NCBI RefSeq assembly: GCF_000237925.1
Contig: NW_017386034.1
Span: 434,001-498,000, forward strand
DNA from: Schistosoma mansoni
Taxonomy: Eukaryota; Platyhelminthes; Trematoda; Strigeidida; Schistosomatidae
Direction: 5' to 3'
DNA length: 64,000 nucleotides
A program made the translations under genes and the position numbers. The notes under the pieces were generated by a model. The model saw only the letters and a program-made list of their open reading frames with translations, made no database searches and was not told where the DNA came from. Of the stretch, positions 54,320 to 64,000 are shown one piece after another (position 1 is the stretch's first letter; every line of letters starts with the position of its first letter).

Positions 54320-57202
54320 ACATCGTATAGGTAGGCTACCTGTCCACTCACGCAAGGCTCATATAGACAAACAGGAAGAAGCTCACGCATTCCAAATTGA
54401 AAGCATAAACTGCCTATACACAAACGCCGCGAGCTTGCCAAACAAAATGGACGAGCTACGTGAACTTAGCAACGCTAATGATGCCCATCTGATAGAAATA
54501 TCCGAAACTTGGATAACGTCTCAGTTTACGGACCAGGAGTTAGCAATAACTGGGATGTCTTTATTTCGCAACGACAGGAAAACAGGAATGGGGGGTGGGG
54601 TAGCACTATACATACGGTCATGCCTGGATGCGCACCAACTTCACAACCAAGAGTTTCTCAATCTTGATGAGTCAGTATGGTGCTCAGTAAGATTGTCTAC
54701 CACCTCGAGGTGTCTAGTTGGGGTCATTTACAGGAAGCCCACTGCCGACATCGAGTATGACAAACGTCTGCTGGAAGGATTAGCTCGCTCTACGCGTCTC
54801 GGATTCTCTCATATCCTGATTCTAGGGGACTTCAATCTTCCTAGAATCAACTTCGTGGAACATACATACATTGGTGGTGCCAACTCTACTGAAGCTCTGT
54901 TCTTCAACCTTATCGGTGACCTGGGATTATTCGAAAATGTGAAGTCGGCAACCCGTTGGAGAAACAGTCAGACGCCGTCGCGCTTAGACTGGGTATTCAC
55001 AAATGAAGAATTCCTAGTTGACGACCTCTCAATCCTGGCTCCCCTGGGGAAAAGTGATCATGCCGTCTTATCATTCAGCTTTGTCAGCAAAACGGAGCTA
55101 CGATATCCTACTAGCAACAAGCACTGGAACTTCAAACGGTTGAATGTGTTAGCTTCACAGGACTATCTACTACAGGTGGATTGGGATGTTCACACTCAAC
55201 TTGAAGTGGATGCCCATTGGGATTTTTTACTGCACACGATCCTATGTGCTACTGAGCATTCAGTTCCTAAAATGGTCCCAAAAAGCTACAAACAACCTCC
55301 AATCATCAAGAACCGCACTCGTCGTTTGCTAAGCCGCAAAAGGCACTGTTGGGCGGAATATAAACGAACTGATAACAACGGCGCGTTCAGGCAATTCAAA
55401 CAAATAAAGAACATATGCACAAAGGCAATAAGAGAAGACAGGCTTCAGTTCCAGACCAAGCTTATCGATAAATTTGTCTCCAATCCGAAGAGCTTATTCA
55501 GTTACGCAGCTTCTCTTCGACAAGGCAAAACTGGAGTTTCCCAACTGCTTGGTCCTAATGGCCCGACCAATAACGACAGTGATGCCGCTAACATTTTGGC
55601 TGAACAATACTCTCAGACATTTCAGCTGACCCACATCAACCATACTGACGAAAGCTTCACCTGCACCTGTACAGGACTTTCCGAAGTGGACCTGAGTGCT
55701 GACCTGGTGCTCCGTAAACTGCAGCACCTAAGGAAAGACACTTCTCCTGGTCCGGATATGGTTCATTCCGCTGTATTGAGGGAAGCAACTTCAATCCTGG
55801 CGACACCACTTAGCGTGATGTTTGCACACTCGCTAAGCAGAGGCAAACTACCGGAAATTTGGAAGCTGGCACACATCACACCAATTTTCAAAGGAGGTCG
55901 ACGTAGTGAACCCTCAAGCTACCGACCAGTGGCCCTTCTCTCCATACCTTCAAAAATTATGGAATCTCTAATATACGACGGTTTACTAGAATACTTATCA
56001 TCCTCAAAGTTCTTTTCACCTCAACAGCATGGTTTCAGAAAAGGTCATTCTTGTACGACCAACCTGCTGACTGCGGTGGATAGATGGGCAACCATCCTTG
56101 ATCGCAAGGGGAAGGTTGACGTCATCTACCTGGATTTCTCAAAAGCTTTTGATAGGGTCAACCACGCATGTCTTATCAAGAAGCTTGGACGATTGGGTAT
56201 AAAACCCCCTTTGATTGATTGGCTCTCTTCATATTTAGAAAACCGACACTTTAAGGTCAGGGTTAACTTCACTCTCTCTCAGGCTATGGAATGTCCTAGT
56301 GGGGTCCCACAGGGCACAATACTAGGACCTCTTCTCTTCTTGATTTATATTAACGATCTTCCTTAACAAGTTTCATCTGACTTATTGCTTTTTGCTGATG
56401 ATGTGAAACTTTGGAGAGAGAGATACGTAATCATAATGATATACTAGTTCTTCAGGAGGATTTGACCCGACTTCAAAGTTGGGCAGACGACAACGGTCTT
56501 ACCTTCAACACTTCAAAGTGCAAGGTAGTCCATCTGAGACATGTTGCAGACTATAGTTATAACTTAGGTTACTCCCCTCTAGAAGTTTCCCAAGTTGAAA
56601 AAGATTTAGGAGTGTTGGTACCCTATGACCTAAAATCGTATGCGAACTGTGACAAAAACGCCTCTCAAGCAAACTATGCACTGGTAACATTGAAGCGCAT
56701 TTTTGGCCAGTTTGACAGTAGAACCTTCCATATAATCTTCAGCAGTTTTATTCGTCCCCATTTAGAGTACGGAAACATAGTATTTCCTCCCTCCCTCCAA
56801 AAGGATAAGGACACTCTGGAACGTATACAACGTCGAGCCACGAAATCAGTTCGGGGACTCAAATTCAAACCTTATGAAGAGCGCCTCAAATCACTTAACC
56901 TTTACCCGTTAGAGTATAGGCGTCTTAGAGGTGATCTCCTTATGACTTGCAGTATCCTTAATACTTCTGGTCATCCCCTTAAGCGTCTACTTAAGCTTAG
57001 TCATAACACTAACCTGAGAGGTAACACCCAGAAATTGGAGACCCTACATAGCAGAACAGACTGCAGACACAACTTCTACTCCGTTAGAGTTGTCAAGTGC
57101 TGGAATTCGCTGCCGACTGAGCTAGTCCAAGCGACTTCTCAGGAGCCCTTTAAGAGGAAACTTGACTTATTCTTAAGGACTAAGGATAACATATTATTAT
57201 GA
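54273..57202 (+). mobile_element. CR1-like LINE ORF2: endonuclease and reverse transcriptase, two defects
   Basis: 54273-56366 encodes an APE-type endonuclease (CLYTNAASLPNKMDEL, ISETWI, ILILGDFNLPR, RLDWVFTNEEF, GKSDHAVL) and RT (SPGPDMVHS, ITPIFKGG, SSYRPVALLSIPSK, QQHGFRKGHSC, IYLDFSKAFDRVNH, GVPQGTILGPLLFLIYIND). An in-frame TAA at 56364 precedes the catalytic LLLFADDVKLW. A 1-nt shift near 56415 puts the last 263 codons (to 57202: LQSWADDNGLTFNTSKC, RRATKSVRGLK, YRRLRGDLL, CWNSLPTEL) in another frame. It overlaps ORF1 by 47 nt. The first in-frame ATG (54447) lies inside the endonuclease core, so translation probably depends on coupling with ORF1. Confidence 0.9.
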
Positions 57203-57491
57203 TTTACCAAATTCTTTTTTTCCTCTATTATCGTTCATATACCTAGGTTTTTGCCTGGAGGTATTGGTGATCCACTGCTACCAGACACGGAAGCCCGTTA
57301 AGCGAAAGCTTCTATTCCGTCCTCAACAATTTGAACCATTTGAATATTCCGAGGACGGAGCGCTAGATTCAACTTGCTTACGTACTTAGACGGCCCGCTT
57401 AAAGCCTACTAGATATTACGGGGATTGACAAAAGTCGTCCGACCTACTGTTGATTTTGAAGTGTAAAGGGCAGATTTATTTCATCGACAGT
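57203..57491 (+). promoter_or_regulatory. Junction between LINE 3' end and CHMP3 5' region
   Basis: 289 bp separate the LINE stop codon from the CHMP3 start. The LINE 3' UTR, any tail and the CHMP3 promoter/5' UTR must share this space. The LINE therefore sits right upstream of CHMP3 in the same orientation. Confidence 0.5.
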
Positions 57492-60400
57492 ATGAATCTT
57501 TTTGGGCGTAAGAAGGACCCGAAGACTCATTTAAATGAAATGACTTCTGTCTTGAAGAGACAGAAATATCCTCTTCAGAGAGACATTCAGGCCCATCTAC
57601 GACAGCAAAAACAACTAGAAATGGCCATTAGGAAATGTGCTAAAGAATCGGACATCCCTTCTGCAAAAGTTTACGCCAAGGAATATGCGGAATCCAAAAA
57701 GGCTGTTGCTCGTTTGTATCTTGCACTATCGCAAATTGATTGTGTGGCTATGGAATTGCGTCATATGGCTTCGATGAATAAGCTGACCAGTGGTATGCAA
57801 AAGAGTACGACAGTCATGAATGCTATGTCGTCTTTAGTGAAAGTAAGTTTTTTTTGAAGTCTAAGCCATTGATGACCTAGTGTGTAATGTAGTCCACTAC
57901 ATATTTGATACACCTTTTATCTTGGAGTTTAAGATGTAGCTAAACTCCTAGTTGGTGGGCTGTTTATTAAATGATATAAGAAGCGTAAGCGTGGTTAGTG
58001 AGATGTTTTTACCACTCTAATCATTGACATTAACCCACACCATTCTGTTCAGTCAGTTAGTCTTTTACAACGTAGGACAACCCACATAAATCCATCAGTT
58101 TAATTCTTCATACCTCATTGGCACAAGATGAACACTAAATTCATAGAAGCAGTTACTTAAATCGTAGGAGACAGTTATTGCATATTAGGACATAATACAG
58201 GAAGAAAGAATTAGTTGGTAGAAAGAAAAGTATGAAGCAATTTAACCTCACAGTTTAAGGGAAGACAAGGAGTGTTTACACCTACACCATTGTGGTCAAT
58301 CCTTAGCCATGTCACCCAGAGTCTCCAACCATTGGTTACAATAGTCATGCGGACCCCAACCAGGTAGTCTGCATCTACCGACATGGCTCACACGAGAAGT
58401 TAGTGACTTAATGGTCAGATACCACGTTTTAGTTTGGCCACCCGTAACTTTCTTCCAACCATCCCCAATACTAGTCAGCATTGCGCGTCGTGGTAATCGG
58501 TGTTGAGGCATACGTAACACGTGACCCAACCATCTCAGTCGATGAAGATTCGCCGGATTGGGTTGCATCGGCACCTGAACTAATGATAGGAAGTGAAGTA
58601 GTTGACTGCTTCACTTATCTTGGGAGTCTCATCGACCCTTGTGGTCTGGTGTGTGACGAAATTTCAGCACGGATACAGAAGACTTGTCTAGCTTTCTCCA
58701 ACTTGCGTCATTTATGGTGTAGGCGAGATATCCGTCTAGCTACCAAAGGACGGGTTTACTGTGCAGCAGTTCGTTCCGTCCTACTTTATGGCAGTGAAAC
58801 ATGGCCGGTAAGAGTAGAGGATATTCGTAGGCTACTAGTGTCCGATCATAGGTGTCTTCGACGCATTGCTCGTATATCCTGGGTCCACCGAGTAAGTAAT
58901 GCAGTTGTTAGTAAATGGGTGCTAGGTAAAGATGGCAAATCGATTGATGAGGTACTGAAACTTCATCAGTTGAGATGGCTGGGACACGTGTTACGTATGC
59001 CCAACCACCGACTGCCCCGACGTACAATGCTTTATGGTGTAGGAATAGGTTGGAAGAAAGATAGGGGCGGCCAGACCAAAACATGGCACAAATCCATGAA
59101 GTCGCTGACAAGTAGACTGAGTCATGTTGGTAGGTGTAGACTACCTGGTTGGGATTCGCGAGATGATAGCAATCGATGGTTAGAGACCTTAAATGACATG
59201 GCTCAAAATCGTTTGCAATGGCGAAGGTGCATCCACTCTTTATGTTCTGCCAAATACTAATCTTCTGAATTCTCCACGTTTCTATCTTTTTTCCCTTTCC
59301 AAATTTATTTGACTGGAATATCCTCCTCCAATAACATCTTCAAACCCTAAACTTTCACATAATGCTTATACTCTTACCACTTCTACCACTATGGGGTTTG
59401 AATCGACAACTTTATCTCTATGCTAATGTGGTATGGCAACCCGAACTGATGTACGTACGTACGAAGTTCTACGTTGTGACTGACTGACTGACAACCTCAT
59501 CAACTGGTTTACCATCATTCCCTAATACCTTATGTCTAACCTCACTATTACTTACCCGATGATTCCAGCAGACGCTGGCAAAATTTCTAAAACATCTGTG
59601 GTCAAATACTAGTAACTTATGAATATCTTCTACTCTTAATGGCCACGTTTCACAGCTGCAAAGTAGAACATACTCGTCCTTTAATTGATAGACGGATATC
59701 TCGCCTTCGCCATAGGTGACGTAAGTTGGTACTAGCCAAACGAGCTTTTTGAATCCATGAAGAGATTTTGTCGGACACCAACCCATTAGTGGAGGCTCTT
59801 TACTCGGACACTACCAGTCGAGTCAGAACTTATGGCGAACTGTCATCTGGCTTTACAACCTCGAGTGGTGTCCAACAAGGTTGTCCACTATCTCCATTTT
59901 CGTTCAACCTCATCATAGACCTACTGCTGGAAATAACACTCATCGACTGAATTCTCAGGAATTGATCTCCTACCATGGGGTCCATTTATTGACTTAGAAT
60001 ACGCAGATGACATTGTCCTGTTCGGTGAAGACGCTGATAAAATGTAGTGTTTCAGTAGTACTGACTAACAGTGTCACGATGTTTGGAATGGGTTTCTCCC
60101 CTCCGAATGCATATTGTTGCTTCAAGACTGATCTGTGTCAACACCTGAACTAGGGATAGGGAGTGAAGTAGTCGAATGCGTCGACAACTTCACTTATCTT
60201 GGAAGTCTGATCAGTTCTAACGGATTGGTGCCTAACGGAATCTCTGTAGAGATAGAAGACTGTTGGTCATCCCAGAGAACATGTTTAGACTCTGAATGTG
60301 CCCTAGTTCAAGCACGTATTTGTCTGTATCATATTGGGCGTAGGTAACACTAGACATTTGTTCAAAATTATCTAGGAAACAGGGGTTAAAAATTCGTCTC

Positions 60401-63308
60401 TTGGTGGAACTTTCTCGGAAAATGACGATATTATTTTCATCCAATCTAGAAGATTGGGATCATGGAGTGAACACCTAAGTGAATAGTTCAAGTCCTCCTC
60501 AGCCACACTTTAGTTATGCACCATTTCCAAGAAACCTGAACGTCAATGTAATGTAGGTCATTGAACTCTTAGTGAGGTTGAGAAGGCTGTGGGTAATCTA
60601 AAGCTATGAAGAGCATCGGGGCCTGGTAGACCAAACTCTGAGATTTTTAAGGATAGTTGTCCAGGTTTAACAGTTCAATTAACTGAGGTACTAGCTAAAA
60701 TCTGGTTACTGAATGTAATTGCATCTGACTCTTGTTGATCACTGATCGTTCCACTTTATAAAAAAGGCAGAAATTCTCTTGCGACAATCACTGAGAGATC
60801 AGTCTAGTTAATATAGCGCCTTTAATATTAACCTCAGTAATACTTTGACATCTAACTGTAGCTCACGAAGAGCGAACCCGAGAAAACCAGGCTGGTTTCA
60901 AATGTGGGTGTGAATGAAAAGACTAAACACTCACTCTTATGTAGGTTCTGGAACATAGACATAATTCTAACATCCAACTATAGTTGTATCCCTTGACCTT
61001 AAGGCGATGTTCGATTCAGTTAATCATGAATTACTGTGGCAGTATCTGTCATTAAAAGGCGTACCAAAGAAGTTCATTAACCTTCTACAGGCTTTCCACG
61101 CGAACACTATCGGTCGATTCAGAGCTTATGGTGAAATATAATCTATGTTTGTTAATTCAAGTGGTGTTTGTCAACGTTATCCGCTCTCCCCATTTGACTT
61201 TGTCACAGATATGTTTTTTGTGATAAAACTTTCATCGTCTTACTTCTCAGGGGTTGATCTTCCACTATGAGATTCACTTATTGACTTAAAATAAGTAGAT
61301 AACATAGTTCTGTTTGATAAGGACGGTAACAAAATGTAGTCTTCTGATCACCTTAAGCAACAATGCAAGAATGTTTGGGATACGGTTATCTCCCTTCAGT
61401 ACTTTCTTAGTTCATCGCCTGAATTAATAACAGGGAATGGAGTAATTGAACGCATCGATCACTTCAATTGTCTTGGGAGTCTGATCAATCTTGATATTTT
61501 GGTTTCTGACGAAATCTCGGCACGGATTCAGAGGCCTCGATTGGCTTTTGCTAACTTGCACCACTTGTGGTGTAGGCGAGATATCCACCTCCCAACTAAT
61601 GGACGAGTTTACTGCTCAGTAATTCCCCCTGTCCCACCTTATGAGCGGAAAACATGGTCATTATGAGTAAAGGATATTCGTAGTATACTGGTGTTTGATC
61701 ATAAGTGTCTTCAAAGCATTTCTTGTGTATTTTGGGACCACGAAATAAGCAATGCTTGGGTTAGGAATAGTGTACTAGGTAAAGTTGGAAGTTGATTGAT
61801 GAGATAGTAAATCAAGACCAACTGAAGTGTTTGGGACATGAGTTACGTATGCCAAACCACCACCTACCTCGACGGGTGATGTTTCCTGGTGTAGAAGTAG
61901 GCTGAAGGGAAGTTGGCAATTTCACTTTGCCATATAGATGGATGTAGACTACCTGATTGGGGTCGGCAAATCACAAGAGTAAAACCGTGACCGGCGCCCC
62001 CAAATGCCCTGGTACGGCCGAGAGTGGGAAGAGTCCGCTCTCCCTCTCGAAATGCTCTCTCATGGCCACGCAAATATATAGCCTCTGCTAGGGAAGTCCT
62101 ACTCACTGCCTTCTCGTGGCGGGGGTGTTGTTTACGTAAGTGAGAGGACGAAAAGCGAATGTCCGGCGCTTTAACAGGGTTGGTGGACATGGCGAGTTCA
62201 CCTAGGGGAGTTGGAAAACCCTGGTTCCAAACCAATGGTGCGCATGGGCTCCAGTATCCTGATGGAACGAATGGCGTATGAACCTATTGTTGGTCACCGG
62301 CTACCATGGGACTGCATCTCCTTAGGATGCTCCACTGCCTTGTGGATCAGACCTTTAAGTCAAAGGCTTGGAGTGTAGCCCCCTAAGAAAACCACCTGCT
62401 TCAGTCTGGGCACCTGGGCAGTATCACAGCCCTCACACAAATCAAATGAAATTTGTGAGGCGCATATGTATCTGGTGCTTTTTTGTACCAATATTTATGT
62501 ATTTAAATAAATAAATAAATAAATAAAAAAGATTGGGGTCGGCGTGATCATCGTAACCAATTGTTAGAGACTTTGAACTATGTGGCTCAAAATCGTTTGC
62601 AACGGTTCAGGTGCATCCGTTCCTTGTCTCCCATAAGATGCTGGATTCCTCATAACTTTTTATATTTTATTCCATTAATTCATATTTTCTTAAATCGTAT
62701 CTTCGACGCCTAATCATTTTTGTCACTTTTGATTCTGTTACTGCCTGTACTATTCTGAGATTTGGCCTGACAATTTCATCTTTCTTTGTTAATGGCGTAT
62801 GACAACTTGAATCGATGTACATACGTACCAGATTCTGCATTGTGACCGAGTTTCTATGATAGTTGAGTTTTGATTATTTGAAAAACTATCTTTGTCTACA
62901 TATTTTTGTATCTTTGCATATTTATAGTATTAAATATTTTCTTTCATTAGATTATTAATAGAGATCGTAGTCAGAAAATCTATAAAACGTTTTTTCATTT
63001 TATAGTTACCTGAACTTCAATCTACAATGCAAAATTTAAGTAAAGAAATGATGAAAGCTGGTATCATGGAAGAAATGATCAGTGACACTTTCGAACCAAT
63101 CAGTTCTGTCGAAAATGCAGACGATTTGGTGTCTGCCGAAGTTGATAAAGTTTTATGGGATCTGACGGCTGGCCAGTTAGGTAAAGCTCCGGAACCTGCT
63201 TACGATCCATTCTCAGTTTCTAAAGCACAAACTGAACTCTCCGTTTTATCAGTTCAAGATGATGGTGAAACAGAAATGGATGCACGTTTGGCTGCCCTTC
63301 GCAGTTGA
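57492..63308 (+). CDS. CHMP3: CHMP3 / VPS24, ESCRT-III subunit
   Basis: ESCRT-III subunit that co-polymerises with CHMP2 on membranes in multivesicular-body sorting, abscission and membrane repair, and is disassembled by VPS4. Exon 1 is 57492-57842 (117 codons, donor GTAAGT); exon 2 is 63006-63308 (acceptor TTTTATAG); phase 0; 217 residues against 222 in human. The start MNLFGRKKDP matches MGLFGKTQEKP, so the ATG at 57492 is preferred over the one at 57450. Core matches: LQKSTEVMKAMQSLVK versus MQKSTTVMNAMSSLVK across the junction, then LSKEMMKAGIMEEMISDTFE (family LSKEMMKAGIIEEMLEDTFE) and TAGQLGKAP. The C-terminal MIM1-like helix is EMDARLAALRS, the VPS4-binding end. The gene appears intact. 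The 5.2-kb intron is almost entirely RTE fragments in both orientations. Confidence 0.97.
58050..58553 (-). mobile_element. RTE-clade LINE 3' end in the CHMP3 intron
   Basis: Antisense C-terminus: LHRLRWLGHVLRMPQHRLPR, SHVGRCRLPGWGPHDY and WLETLGDMAKD. The 3' part and CAGTCAGTTAGTC tail reach to about 58050. It meets a sense copy head to head at about 58555. Confidence 0.85.
58566..59490 (+). mobile_element. RTE-clade LINE 3' end with an open C-terminal frame
   Basis: Open from the junction to 59260: VDCFTYLGSLIDPCGLV, NLRHLWCRRDIRLATKGRV, VLLYGSETWPVRVEDIRRL, HQLRWLGHVLRMPNHRLPRR and GRCRLPGWDSRDD. No stop interrupts about 230 codons, so this is the youngest-looking RTE piece here. The 3' end has GTACGTACGTACG and a GACTGACTGACTGAC tail ending at about 59490. 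Confidence 0.85.
59491..59789 (-). mobile_element. RTE-clade LINE fragment (antisense)
   Basis: Antisense C-terminal residues NGLVSDKISSWIQKARL, CETWPLRVEDIHKLLV and HRVSNSEVRHKVLGNDGK. It begins right after the tail of the previous copy and ends at the start of another sense fragment. Confidence 0.8.
59790..60460 (+). mobile_element. RTE-clade LINE fragment with RT core
   Basis: RT motifs SGVQQGCPLSPFSFNLIIDL and LEYADDIVLFGEDADKM, then NFTYLGSLISSNGLV. Stops occur after LLEITLID and elsewhere. Confidence 0.8.
60480..62840 (+). mobile_element. RTE-clade LINE, long decayed copy split by a retroposon
   Basis: 60480-61967 covers RT (LYKKGRNSLATI-like start, CRLLVN/GVDLPL middle) through LGSLINLDILVSDEIS and RDIHLPTNGRVY. 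It resumes at 62544-62640 (RRDHRNQLLETLNYVAQNRLQ) and ends in a 3' part near 62840. The 563-bp retroposon at 61968-62530 splits it. Many stops show that it is old. Confidence 0.8.
61968..62530 (+). mobile_element. (AAAT)n-tailed retroposon, full copy with TSD
   Basis: 563 bp flanked by a perfect 13-bp target-site duplication GATTGGGGTCGGC (61955-61967 and 62531-62543). It ends TTTGTACCAATATTTATG and then an (AAAT)n/A tail. An A-box-like TGGCGAGTTCACC and a B-box-like GGTTCCAAACC lie about 30 bp apart near 62190-62232, so a Pol III-type SINE is possible. There is no coding capacity. Relatives lie at 14346-14782 and 26427-26814. Confidence 0.88.
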
Positions 63309-64000
63309 ACTATTTTTTGCCAATCTTTAACATCACATGGGCTTTCTAGTTATAAAATGACTTGAGTTTATATTGTACAGAAAAAGTAATATTCATGATT
63401 TTGTTCTTTGTATCCATAAAACAAGCTGTTACTTAATTTTATTTGTACCTCAGGTTTTCAACTGAATCTTAGCACTATCTCAAGCTCGCAATATTTTTTC
63501 CTATTATAGAGGAGGTGAAAAAACTGAGGTTTTTTGCACATGTGTATATCTAAAGTAACTCAGACTTTATTTTTATTTCCCTGTTTTTCCGTACTAAAAA
63601 ACAATCAGTTTCAGTGTAAAATTGCTCTCATTTTATAGTAATATTAATTTGTACACATACCTTTTTACTATGATTGATTTCCGTTAAGTGTTACTCTATT
63701 TTCCTTAATAAATGTAAAATTACTATGACATAGTTAACCAATGCTTTAGACCATATAGGCTACTGGTAAAGCTCCTATCATTTTCACAATACGCGAATAG
63801 TATGTTGATTGGACTCGAATTCTTATTCTGTTATGTCGAATCTATATCAGTCGTAAAATCCTTGCGAAACCTTGTTGAGCTTCTAGGTTTATTTTTACTG
63901 TCAGCTGTTTCTGTACGAGTGTATCAATCTAATTTTGTTAACTTAGGTGTCTTATTTACGTGAAATTCGCTAAGATATGCTTCCAGGTCCTGGGATATTG
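63309..64000 (+). other. CHMP3 3' UTR and downstream flank
   Basis: AT-rich 3' region with a poly(A) signal at 63707-63712. Beyond that no gene is recognised to the window edge. Confidence 0.5.
63707..63712 (+). promoter_or_regulatory. CHMP3 poly(A) signal candidate
   Basis: AATAAA about 400 nt after the CHMP3 stop, the clearest such motif downstream of the gene. Confidence 0.5.

Noticed and set aside
58481-59260. Independent 259-codon host gene in the CHMP3 intron
   Set aside because: The first about 25 codons are antisense RTE and the rest is the RTE C-terminus; it is a junction artefact.

Overview
The window looks like AT-rich nuclear DNA of a blood fluke (Schistosoma or a close relative). 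This rests on four things. Hammerhead-ribozyme SINEs of the Sm-alpha type are present. There are many copies of an RTE-clade LINE of the SR2 kind, plus CR1-like LINEs. A host gene contains a 35-bp intron. The host genes have short exons separated by introns full of retroelements. The species cannot be fixed from the sequence alone.

Host genes. (1) Minus strand, 23341 down to the left edge and beyond: NPRL3, a subunit of the GATOR1 complex that restrains TORC1. I place seven coding exons; one very short linking exon and the C-terminus are missing. (2) Plus strand, 5167-6413, inside the 12.5-kb NPRL3 intron: an intronless rhodopsin-family GPCR that is broken between TM3 and TM4. (3) 29565-30267 minus and 37089-37791 plus: two copies of POP7 (Rpp20, the Alba-family subunit of RNase P/MRP). 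They look identical and lie in the arms of a 2048-bp inverted duplication whose arms are 6.4 kb apart. (4) Plus strand, 57492-63308: CHMP3 (VPS24, ESCRT-III) in two exons around a 5.2-kb intron filled with RTE fragments.

Layout. 1-23.3 kb is NPRL3, with RTE pieces, two hammerhead SINEs, a broken Ty3/Gypsy-type fossil and the nested GPCR in its introns. 23.4-28.2 kb is intergenic, with RTE and CR1 fragments and a short retroposon. 28.4-38.9 kb is the inverted duplication; between the arms lies a 5'-truncated Penelope-like element with a GIY-YIG domain. 39-46 kb holds a decayed CACTA-type transposase, a solo LTR and a decayed LINE. 46.5-57.2 kb is a LINE cluster: a decayed LINE, an antisense CR1-like copy, and a nearly complete two-ORF CR1-like LINE (52.9-57.2 kb) directly upstream of CHMP3. 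57.5-63.3 kb is CHMP3, and 63.3-64 kb is its 3' flank.

No host operon-like organisation is visible. The host proteins belong to separate housekeeping systems: nutrient signalling, RNA processing and membrane remodelling. The most noteworthy observations are the apparently identical inverted duplication carrying a whole POP7 gene, and a dispersed (AAAT)n-tailed retroposon with clear target-site duplications inside RTE elements.
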